Of a stretch of DNA of 64,000 bases, positions 9,839 to 17,875 are shown in pieces. Numbering within the stretch: the stretch's first letter is position 1; each line of letters begins with the position of its first letter. The stretch is from contig JBDTEO010000037.1 in assembly GCA_039922495.1 (NCBI GenBank), forward strand, positions 3,291 to 67,290. The letters run 5' to 3'. The notes under the pieces were generated by a model. The model was not told where the DNA came from. It did no database searches and saw only the letters and a program-made list of their open reading frames with translations. Both the position numbers and the translations under genes were made by a program. This DNA comes from JALYYC01 sp039922495. GTDB lineage: Bacteria; Chloroflexota; Dormibacteria; CF-121.

Positions 9839-10178
9839 TCAGGGCGCGCTGTTCCAGGCGGTGTGAGCCAGGAGACCGTCGACGTTTCCGTAGAACACGT
9901 CGATGGTATTAAATGCTCGACACGGCGCCGGGATCCATCGTGATCCAGCCACCCCGCGGTTCCCAGCTCCTCCAGGCGACGCCGTCCCACCACTTGTGCC
10001 AGAGCTGGTCGTCCCCGCCACGGACGACCACATCGATGCGATTCGCCGACCGGGAGACAACGCCAGGGTCACCCGTGAGGGAGCCGCCGAGCGACTGCCA
10101 CGGATGCGAGGTCGTGTCCGCCGAAAGACACCGTGATGCCGACGATGAAGATCAGCGCGCCAAATCTCGAATGTTCAC
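9839..10178 (-). pseudogene. Broken secreted PLL-like protein (frameshifted remnant)
   Basis: A GTG at 10178 has a strong GGGAGGG site upstream but stops after eight codons. A signal-peptide-like stretch (FGALIFIVGITVSFGGHD) follows in a second frame. A good PLL unit (NRIDVVVRGGDDQLWHKWWDG, split here as NRIDVVVRGG then DDQLWHKWWDG) lies in a third and ends at TAA. The final strand (TIDVFYGNVDGLLAHTAW) is in yet another frame, ending at 9839. At least three frame changes are required. The last strand resembles the end of the neighbouring 820-residue protein (VDVFYRGPDGEL). It appears to be a decayed, much shortened member of the local PLL family. Confidence 0.65.
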
Positions 10179-10203
10179 GGTTACCCTCCCTGGACGCGGT
10201 GCT

Positions 10204-12666
10204 TCATTTGTAGCCGGTGGACATCAGCTCCCCGTCCGGGCCGCGATAGAACACATCGACCTGGCCGGTGGTCGCCGAGACCGCGGTCGGGTCCGAACCC
10301 ATGAAGCCGCCGTGCGGTTCCCAGGCGCTACAGCCGGTCCCGTCCCACCATTTGTGCCACAGGCCTTGGTCGATTCCCTGGATGAACACGTCGAGCCGCC
10401 CGCTTCCCCATGACGCGACATCGGGGCTGCCGGCCAGCACTCCGCCCTGAGCCTCCCAGCCACTCCAGGCGATGCCGTTCCACCATCGGTGCCAGAGCTG
10501 CCTGTCGACGCCTCGTGTGAACACATCGATTCGGTTGGCGGCCCAGGATACGGCAGTCGGGTCGGCGGTGAACTGACCACCAAGTCCCTGAGGGCCGCTC
10601 CATCGCGTGCCATCCCACCACCAATGCAGCAGCTGGCGGCCGGCTCCAATGCCGAACACGTCAAGCCGGCCATTGGACCACGAGGACACATCCGGCCCGG
10701 AAGCGAGTGCCCCACCAAGCGATTGCCACCCGCTCCAACTGGTTCCATCCCACCACCTGTGCCACAGCGCATTGTCACCGCCGCGCACGAACACGTCCAG
10801 CCGCTGCGTGCCATCGCCGTGACTCCAGGAGACGGCGCCGGGATCAGCCGTGAGGTAACCACCCAATGATTGCCACGGGTGCCAGGAGCCGTCGGTCCAG
10901 GTGTGCACAAGCTCGTGGTTCGGGCCCGTCGCAAAGACATCAACCCGGCCAGCTCCCCACGATGCGGCATCCGCCCCCGAGATCATGGCCCCCCCAAGAC
11001 AGGCGACGTCCGACCAGCGAGGTCCGGGGGGCGCCGCCCGCGCCTGCGATACGAGCACCGTCGCCGTCGCCCAGTTCTTGCCACTGGTGGCATTTTCCGA
11101 GTACTCTGCCGCCAGCCAGACCCCGCCCGCAATGCACGGGTCGGCGGCCGCCGCCGAGTAATCGCCGAAGCGGCTCCCGTTGGGCGGCACCGGTGCCGTC
11201 TCGACGTAATCGCCGGTGCCGGCCTGGATCGCAGTGGGCGGTCCGAAGGTGTTCGAGCCGCTGGAAAGCACGACACCCAACGCGCTAGCCGGGTCGGCAA
11301 CGGAAGATTCGGAGAAGGCGACGAACAGATTCCCCGCCGCGTCCGGCGCGATGGCGGGATAGTAGACGTCGGCGTCGGGGATCGCGTACTCGACCGATCT
11401 GGCCGGCTTGCTGAGGTCACCAGTCGTCACGGCAACTAGGCGTAGGCATGCGCGGACGCTCGGGCCGGTGGGGGTTGTGGTCGGCGTGCAGCTGTCGTTT
11501 GCAGCCGTCCAGAGCACGCCACCCTGCCAGACAGCGGAGATGAGGCGGTCGTCGTCCGTCTGGAGCGGTGGCGGGGCCGGGTTGCCCGGCTGCAGCGCCG
11601 ACGGCGGGATGTGCGTCCCAGTCATCGCCGGTTGGCTCTCCGTGAATGTGACCGTTCCCGCCGCCGGATCGCCGGTTACCGCGAAGACACCCAAGAAGTT
11701 GGTCGTCCCGTTCGGCTGCTGCCCATTGTTGTAGGGCATCCACAGCGTGGTCGTCGCGCTCTGGGCGACCGCCGGGGCGATGCTAAAAATTCTGGGGTCA
11801 GGGCCGCGTTCGAAGAAGTCGGGTGAGCTTGCACCGGAGACCAAGTCGGCCTTATGGAACACAAACGTTAGCTCACCTAGGAAATTCGCGGGGGTCGCAT
11901 TGTCGTAGACCTGACAGGACAGCCCGATCTTGTCCAGGCTCGTGCCGATCTTGGGCTGATCGCAAGCATGGGTCGCCAGGGTGGCGTCGGCGGCACCGTC
12001 GTCTGCGTACGTGTTCCATGGGTCGGCGGGATCCGCCGAGGTCGAGACGGCGAGGTAAATCTCGCCGCTTGTGAAGTCGCTATTCGCGGACGCCCCCGAG
12101 GCGATCCAGCGCCCAATCGAACGATCGAAGATGACGCGAGGATCATAGAAGGCGAACCCTGGAGGCACTCCGAAGAACTGCTGTAGGTCAAACGGCGAGC
12201 CGATCGGCGTGCCCGACTTCGAATAGATCGCCCCCAGGACATTGACCATCTCCAGCAGCGAGGTCGGCCCGGCGGCGAGCTGGGTATCCGGAGGCGTGAA
12301 GTCGTAACCAGTATTGAGAGCGACCTGTTGGTCGTGACTCAATAAGGCAAATCCACTGCCGGCCGCGGCGGCAGCCTGCGGTCGGCGCGGGGCTGTTCCG
12401 CCGGCGATACGCACCGTCGAAGCGGTTGGGGCCGCCTTGGCTCGGTTGAAGACGCCACGATCATGAACCAGCATCGAGTGGGAGGCCCGAAGATTCTGGT
12501 GTGCGGGGGGAAGCGCATGGACGTCGACTACCCGGGCGCGCGTCAGGTGTGCATAGCGTGCCGGCACCGAATGGGCCGCCGCCGCCTGGACGCCAACTGT
12601 GAACGTCACGGTCGTTCCACTCAGCAGGGAAACGGCAAGGACGCCCATCAGGCCGCGGCGAACCAC
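10204..12666 (-). CDS. Large secreted protein with uncharacterised beta domain and PLL-like propeller
   Basis: The 820-residue product starts at GTG, six bases after a TATAGT box, so its mRNA is probably leaderless. The signal peptide covers about 1-33. Residues about 105-545 form a beta-rich domain with FTPPDTQLAAGPTSLLEMVN, FDRSIGRWIASG and SRFGDYSAAAADP; this pattern occurs in secreted proteins of unknown function that look like propellers. Residues about 555-820 hold six PLL-like units, the last ending VDVFYRGPDGELMSTGYK. No catalytic motif is evident. It heads a set of four large PLL genes with short gaps (27-95 bases) on the same strand. Confidence 0.8.
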   Translation of the reverse strand: MVRRGLMGVLAVSLLSGTTVTFTVGVQAAAAHSVPARYAHLTRARVVDVHALPPAHQNLRASHSMLVHDRGVFNRAKAAPTASTVRIAGGTAPRRPQAAAAAGSGFALLSHDQQVALNTGYDFTPPDTQLAAGPTSLLEMVNVLGAIYSKSGTPIGSPFDLQQFFGVPPGFAFYDPRVIFDRSIGRWIASGASANSDFTSGEIYLAVSTSADPADPWNTYADDGAADATLATHACDQPKIGTSLDKIGLSCQVYDNATPANFLGELTFVFHKADLVSGASSPDFFERGPDPRIFSIAPAVAQSATTTLWMPYNNGQQPNGTTNFLGVFAVTGDPAAGTVTFTESQPAMTGTHIPPSALQPGNPAPPPLQTDDDRLISAVWQGGVLWTAANDSCTPTTTPTGPSVRACLRLVAVTTGDLSKPARSVEYAIPDADVYYPAIAPDAAGNLFVAFSESSVADPASALGVVLSSGSNTFGPPTAIQAGTGDYVETAPVPPNGSRFGDYSAAAADPCIAGGVWLAAEYSENATSGKNWATATVLVSQARAAPPGPRWSDVACLGGAMISGADAASWGAGRVDVFATGPNHELVHTWTDGSWHPWQSLGGYLTADPGAVSWSHGDGTQRLDVFVRGGDNALWHRWWDGTSWSGWQSLGGALASGPDVSSWSNGRLDVFGIGAGRQLLHWWWDGTRWSGPQGLGGQFTADPTAVSWAANRIDVFTRGVDRQLWHRWWNGIAWSGWEAQGGVLAGSPDVASWGSGRLDVFIQGIDQGLWHKWWDGTGCSAWEPHGGFMGSDPTAVSATTGQVDVFYRGPDGELMSTGYK

Positions 12667-12672
12667 CGAAAG

Positions 12673-12678
12673 ACTATA
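12673..12678 (-). promoter_or_regulatory. -10 box of the 820-residue PLL gene, leaderless
   Basis: TATAGT on the minus strand is six bases from the GTG start, so the transcript should begin at or next to the start codon; no ribosome-binding site is present. No clear -35 box was found. Confidence 0.5.
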
Positions 12679-12692
12679 CCGCCTGAATCACG

Positions 12693-14891
12693 CTACCCGA
12701 CCCACTTGTGCCAGACGCCGTTGTCGATTCCTCGGGCGACGACGTCGATCCGGCCAGGCCCCCAGGAAACGGCTCCCGGGTCGCTCGTAAGCTGGCCGCC
12801 CCACGGTTCCCAAGAACTCCACGCGGTGCCGTCCCACGACCGGCGCCAGAGCTGCTGGTCCACCCCGACCACGAAGACGTCCAACCGTCCACTCGCCCAG
12901 GAGGCCACGTCCGGTCCGGTGCCGAGCCTCCCGCCGAGCGCCTGCCACGCATTCCACTGCTGCCCGTCCCACCAGGTATGGCTCAACTGGTTGTCACCCT
13001 GGCGGCTGAAGACGTCGATACGATTGGCTGCCCAGGACACGGCCCCCGCATCAGCGGTCATGTTGCCGCCAAGCGATTGCCAGGCGCTCCACGCGGTGCC
13101 ATCCCACCACTTGTGCCAGAGCCCGTTGTCGCCGCCCCGGACGAAGACATCAAGCCGGCCGCTGGCCCAGGAGCTGATGTCGGCGCCCGCCGTCAGCACG
13201 CCGCCTAGCGGTTGCCAGCCACTCCAGCCGGTACCGTCCCACCACTTGTGCCAGAGCTGGTCGTCGCCGCCGCGCACCACCACGTCGAGACGGTTGACGC
13301 CCCAGGCGACTGCCCCCGGATCTCCGACCAGGTAGCCGCCCAGGTTCTCCCAGGGATGCCAGCTGCCGTCGTAGTACTTGTGCTCCAGCTCGTGATTCGC
13401 GCCCGCCGCGAAGACGTCGAGCCGGCCGGGTCCCCACGACGCCACGTCAGGGCCCGAGGTATTCGTCCCGCCCTGGGGCTCCCAATCGCTGGCCAGCGAG
13501 CGATAGGCGACGACCCTGTTGTTGGCGCCGACGTAGACCTGGCCGCCGCCCGCCGAAGGCGTCGAGAAGGTCATCGCACTGCCAACGTTGTCGTGGAACC
13601 TGACCGAGCCATCGGCGTTGAGCGCGTAGACGTCACCACTGGGTGGATCGATATTCCAGATGGACCCACCGGCAATGATTGGCGCCCCCGCGTAGCTCTC
13701 CGTCGGGCCATGCCATGACGGCGCGGCAATCGCCGGGGTTGCGGTCCCGACGCCTGTGAGCTGGACCGCGACGATTCCGTCCTTGCAGGGGATGTAGACG
13801 CGCTGGGCGCCGCTGTTGTAGGCGAGGCCGCCGAAGGCCGCGTCGCCGGTTTGCGTGCAGACGCGACGGGTGGAGAGCGCCGTTTGATGGTTTGCCCCCC
13901 CTGGCGAGGCCTGGCTCAGGATGTACCCGATGCCTTCTTTCCCGACCTGGAAAGCCAATTGTGCCATCAGCAGTGTCGGCCCCATCGAGCCGAGGTCCGT
14001 ATCGCTGACATTGAGCGTCCGCCAGTTGGAGGGCGCGAAGTAGTCCAGCAAGGCCAAGCCTGGCGACAACTTAAGGACGCTGTCGCCATAGTCAAAGGTG
14101 GTGCAACCGGCGGTCGGACAGCCGAACGTATTGCCACTTGTGACCCAGATGTTCCCACCGGCGTCGATCGACATTCCGTTTGCGCCCCAGAATCCGCCCG
14201 CGTTGCTTGCCACCGGGAGCACGAAGGATGTGATGGCTCCAGCGGCGGCGGCGGGGGCGCTCACGACCCAACCGCGATAGGTCCCGCAATCGCCGTTACG
14301 CCCGCCAAATGGGATATACACGCGGCCGCCGCTCAGCGCCAGGGCGCCACGCTGGCCCTGGAAGACTTGATTGAACGAATAACCGGAAGCGGTGGGGAGA
14401 ATCGACTGCTCCCACAGCTTGACGCCGGTATTCAGATTGACGGCCCAGAGCTCGTAGTGGATCGGGTTGGCATTGAGCAGGCCAACGGCGTACAGCGTGT
14501 TGGTGGCGGTGTCAATGACCGGTGTGCTGGTGATGCCGATCGGGCTGATTCCCCCGCACGTATATGGTGGGTTGGCGGGCGTGACCGCGGCACCTAGATT
14601 CAGGTGCGGCCAGACTTCCGCGCCGTTGGCCGCGTTGAGCGCATAGATGCTGTTGTTCTCGGTGGCCACCACGACGATGTTCGTGCCATTGGGGCCGCTG
14701 GCATAGAGCGGCTCGGCGAAGACATGCGAGTCGAGCACGCCCGAGGTCCAGGCCCGCGCGATCGGATTCGCGATGGCGGTCGAGTCGTTGCCGGCCCGCG
14801 TGTTATCGAGGTGATAGGTCGGCCAGGCCGCCGTCGAGTTCAGCGGCAGGAGCGCCAGTGCGGCAACGAACAGGAGGACCAGGCGGCGCAA
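12693..14891 (-). CDS. Secreted double-propeller protein: PQQ-like repeats plus PLL-like units
   Basis: The 732-residue product starts at TTG, with signal peptide at about 1-22. Residues about 23-465 read as a PQQ-type (BamB-like) propeller with repeated strands such as NNSIYALNAANGAEVWPH, YELWAVNLNTGVKLWEQ and GDVYALNADGSVRFHDN. Residues about 470-732 hold six PLL-like units (DVFAAGANH through DVVARGIDN). Two different beta-propellers in one chain suggest a binding or scaffold protein; PQQ enzyme active-site residues could not be identified by eye. It lies 27 bases from the next PLL gene. Confidence 0.82.
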   Translation of the reverse strand: MRRLVLLFVAALALLPLNSTAAWPTYHLDNTRAGNDSTAIANPIARAWTSGVLDSHVFAEPLYASGPNGTNIVVVATENNSIYALNAANGAEVWPHLNLGAAVTPANPPYTCGGISPIGITSTPVIDTATNTLYAVGLLNANPIHYELWAVNLNTGVKLWEQSILPTASGYSFNQVFQGQRGALALSGGRVYIPFGGRNGDCGTYRGWVVSAPAAAAGAITSFVLPVASNAGGFWGANGMSIDAGGNIWVTSGNTFGCPTAGCTTFDYGDSVLKLSPGLALLDYFAPSNWRTLNVSDTDLGSMGPTLLMAQLAFQVGKEGIGYILSQASPGGANHQTALSTRRVCTQTGDAAFGGLAYNSGAQRVYIPCKDGIVAVQLTGVGTATPAIAAPSWHGPTESYAGAPIIAGGSIWNIDPPSGDVYALNADGSVRFHDNVGSAMTFSTPSAGGGQVYVGANNRVVAYRSLASDWEPQGGTNTSGPDVASWGPGRLDVFAAGANHELEHKYYDGSWHPWENLGGYLVGDPGAVAWGVNRLDVVVRGGDDQLWHKWWDGTGWSGWQPLGGVLTAGADISSWASGRLDVFVRGGDNGLWHKWWDGTAWSAWQSLGGNMTADAGAVSWAANRIDVFSRQGDNQLSHTWWDGQQWNAWQALGGRLGTGPDVASWASGRLDVFVVGVDQQLWRRSWDGTAWSSWEPWGGQLTSDPGAVSWGPGRIDVVARGIDNGVWHKWVG

Positions 14892-14925
14892 GACGCCGAT
14901 AATCTACAACATTGCGGCCGGACTA

Positions 14926-17781
14926 TCAGGGGGTGACGGTTTGGCGCTTGACGGTGCTGTCCGAGGCGCGCAAAAACACATCAACGGTGCTGCTATTGCG
15001 TTGCGAAACGGCCGAGGGGTCCGACAGCCAGGACCCGCCCAGCGATCCCCAGGCGCTCCAACCGGCGCCATTCCACACCTTCTGCATCAGGGCACCGCTG
15101 TTGTCCAGCGCAAACAGGTCGAGGCGGCCCAGCGCGGGCGAGGCCACCGCCGGTGAGGAAGCGAGCACACCGCCCTGGGGCTCCCATCCATTCCACCGCA
15201 CGCCATCCCACCAGCGATGCCACATCGCGTTGTCGATACCACGCGCGAAAACGTCGATCCGGTTCAGGCCCCAGGAGACCACGCCGGGATCCGACGTGAG
15301 CTGGCCGCCATGCGCCTCCCAGCCGTTCCAGCGAACGCCATCCCACCAGCGGTGCCACAGGCCGCCACCGACGCCGACAGCAAAGACATCAAGGCGTCCA
15401 GCCGACCAGGAGGCGACTTCGGGAGCGGCGGTGAGCGTCCCGCCCTGCGGCTCCCAGCCGCTCCAGGCGTTCCCGCCCCACCATTTGTGCCAGAGCTGGT
15501 CATCGCCACCACGGACGAAGACGTCGATCCGATTAAACCCCCATGACACCGCACCCGGGTCACCTTTGATGTAGCCGCCCAGCGATGACCAGCCGTGCCA
15601 GCTGCCGTCCCACCAGTTGTGGATCAGCGCGCCGTTGGCATCGCGGCTGAAGACGTCAAGACGGCCGGGGCCCCACGAGGTCGCGGCGATGCCGGCACTG
15701 ACGGTGGTGCTCCCCAGGCTCTCGGCTCCAGCCCCGGTTCCAGTCAGCGACACATGGTCCGGTGCCCCAGCCTGGTAGTTGATGGTCAGGTCTCCAGGGC
15801 GGCTCCCGAGGGCCGCCGGTGTGAAGGTCACCCCGATTTGACACGACTGGTTCTGATGGATCGGGGCGGTGCAACCGGTGGCGGTGAAGTCCGAGCTGGG
15901 CGTCGCCGTGGTGCTGCTGACGACCAGGTCGGCGCTTCCAAGGTTGGTCACGGTGACCGACTTGGTCGACGCGGTGCCTGGTGCCTGACTCCCGAAGTCG
16001 AGAGTTGTGGGGCTCAGCGTATGGGATGCCTGGCCGGTTCCATCGAGCGGCAGGCTCTCAAACGGGTCGCCCGCCGCGTCGTTGACGGTCAGGGTGCCCT
16101 GCCTCGCGCTCGCCTGGGATGGGGTGAAGACGATCGCCACATCGCAGCTTGCGCCGGGGTTGATCGACCCGCCGCAGGTCGTGCCGCTTGCTTTGATCGA
16201 AAAGTCGCCGGTCGTTGCCAGGATCGGCGTGAAGCTGGTGGTACCGGTGTTGCCGAGATGCACCGTCTTGGGGCTGCTCGGCGTGTTCACGGTCTGCGGG
16301 CCGAAGTGGAGCGCTGTCGGGTCAAAGGTGGCGACTGGTCCGGCCCCGATCGCCGTCAGCGTGACCGTCTGCGTCGCCGGCGACGAGAGCGCGCCGGCAT
16401 TGTCGGTGACGGTCAGGCTTCCCGAGCGCGTCCCGGGGCGGCTCGGAATCGCGCTCACGCCAATTGCACAACTCGCACCCGCCTCAAGTCGGCTACCGCA
16501 GCCACTGGATTGAATCGCAAAGTCGCCGGATATCACGACGCCGCTGAAGCTGAGCGGGCCGTTGCCCGTATTCGTCACCGTGACCGACTGCGGGTCACTC
16601 GGGGTGTTGAGCGGCAGGGGATGACTGAGGCTGCCGAAGGTCAAGCTGCTCGGGTTGACCGAGGCCTGTGGGACCGTCCCCGTCCCGGTCATCGAGACCG
16701 ATTGCGGGCTCCCCGCGGCACTGTCGGTCAAGGTCAGCGTCCCGCTACGGGATCCCGCCACGCTTGGCGTGAACTGGACGGTTATCCGGCAGCTGGCCTG
16801 CGGCGTGGCGAGTCCGCTCGTGCAGCCATTGAGGTCGACCGCAAACTCGCTGGAGGAAGACCCGACGGCGATCGGCCCGATCGGCTGCGTCCCATTATTG
16901 GTCACCGTCAGCTCGACATCCCCGCCCGTCGTGCCCCGCACCTGCCCGCCAAACTCTAACGTGGCAGGATTAACGTCGACCGGGTACATCGGCTCGCCGG
17001 AAAGGACCGGCGCCGCGCAGGGGGCGAACGGGTCATGGCTGACGCCGGAGCACGGGTCCCCGGTCCGATCCAGGGTGAAGTGCGCGGTCTGGCCGGCCGG
17101 CACGATGGTGGTGTTATCGTCGGCGAAGGCCTGCGCCACGTTCTGAGCCGCGATGGTTCCGTTCGAGCCGTAGTAACTCAGCACCGCCTGGGGCTGTTCG
17201 ACCGTGATGCCGCTGTTATTGGTGACATCGCCGCAGACGCTGTCGGACGAAATGCCGGCGGGGCAGGCGGTCAGAACGGCGGGGAGCCGCACCGCCGTCG
17301 ATATCGCCGGTGCGAATGACGCCGCGTCGCCGACCGTGATCGAGGTCTGCGGATTGGCGGTGGCCCCAGTATAGGTGTCCGCGGAGCCCTGGAACTGCCA
17401 CGTATCTTCGAAGGCTGCGGTGCTGTTCGGTGCCATGATCAGGAAGGATGCGTACGCCACCGAGCCCGCCCCGGCGACGTTGTTCAGCGTGTAGGGCACT
17501 CGCACATCGAATGCTGGCAGCGGCCCGTTGTTGTGAAACTCGCCGATGATGTGGACGGTCCGCAGGGAGCCGGTCGATTCATCCCATTCGTTGATGGCAC
17601 TGACCGTAACGTTCGGGACCGTGGCTTGCACCGCCGAGGCGGGGCTGGCCCCGGCCAGGCTCGTCAGCTGAAGAGCGGCGGCCGTACCGCAGCCAAGGGC
17701 CATTCGCCGCCCGATTGAAAGGCGGGCAGGCAGGCGCAGGTGTGGCCACGGACGCACCGTGACATCGTGCCAGCCATCCAC
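14926..17781 (-). CDS. Secreted protein with four choice-of-anchor-D (ASH) repeats and PLL-like propeller
   Basis: The product is up to 951 residues from a GTG. A later ATG (codon 28) would begin directly at the hydrophobic signal MALGCGTAAALQL. The preceding GRR could be a weak twin-arginine motif, so the start is uncertain. After an N-terminal domain (about 50-230), four ASH/choice-of-anchor-D repeats occupy about 235-680, each with a ..P..L.FG........SVTVTN.G core (PSSLTFGS, PTALHFGPQ, PTTLDFGSQ). Residues about 685-951 carry six PLL-like units. ASH repeats are spacer/adhesion modules. An adhesin or stalk-like surface protein is likely. Confidence 0.82.
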   Translation of the reverse strand: MDGWHDVTVRPWPHLRLPARLSIGRRMALGCGTAAALQLTSLAGASPASAVQATVPNVTVSAINEWDESTGSLRTVHIIGEFHNNGPLPAFDVRVPYTLNNVAGAGSVAYASFLIMAPNSTAAFEDTWQFQGSADTYTGATANPQTSITVGDAASFAPAISTAVRLPAVLTACPAGISSDSVCGDVTNNSGITVEQPQAVLSYYGSNGTIAAQNVAQAFADDNTTIVPAGQTAHFTLDRTGDPCSGVSHDPFAPCAAPVLSGEPMYPVDVNPATLEFGGQVRGTTGGDVELTVTNNGTQPIGPIAVGSSSSEFAVDLNGCTSGLATPQASCRITVQFTPSVAGSRSGTLTLTDSAAGSPQSVSMTGTGTVPQASVNPSSLTFGSLSHPLPLNTPSDPQSVTVTNTGNGPLSFSGVVISGDFAIQSSGCGSRLEAGASCAIGVSAIPSRPGTRSGSLTVTDNAGALSSPATQTVTLTAIGAGPVATFDPTALHFGPQTVNTPSSPKTVHLGNTGTTSFTPILATTGDFSIKASGTTCGGSINPGASCDVAIVFTPSQASARQGTLTVNDAAGDPFESLPLDGTGQASHTLSPTTLDFGSQAPGTASTKSVTVTNLGSADLVVSSTTATPSSDFTATGCTAPIHQNQSCQIGVTFTPAALGSRPGDLTINYQAGAPDHVSLTGTGAGAESLGSTTVSAGIAATSWGPGRLDVFSRDANGALIHNWWDGSWHGWSSLGGYIKGDPGAVSWGFNRIDVFVRGGDDQLWHKWWGGNAWSGWEPQGGTLTAAPEVASWSAGRLDVFAVGVGGGLWHRWWDGVRWNGWEAHGGQLTSDPGVVSWGLNRIDVFARGIDNAMWHRWWDGVRWNGWEPQGGVLASSPAVASPALGRLDLFALDNSGALMQKVWNGAGWSAWGSLGGSWLSDPSAVSQRNSSTVDVFLRASDSTVKRQTVTP

Positions 17782-17875
17782 CTCAGCGACAAGGCCCCCC
17801 GGGCCGGTTGGCTAGGCAGGCATCCTTGCCTGCATGGGCAATTCGGGCGAACCTTCGGGCAAGCGGCCGCCCGAG

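Noticed and set aside
15595..16959. 454-codon plus-strand frame opposite the ASH-PLL gene
   Set aside because: Antisense shadow of conserved ASH repeats; repeated Arg/Gly-rich composition only.
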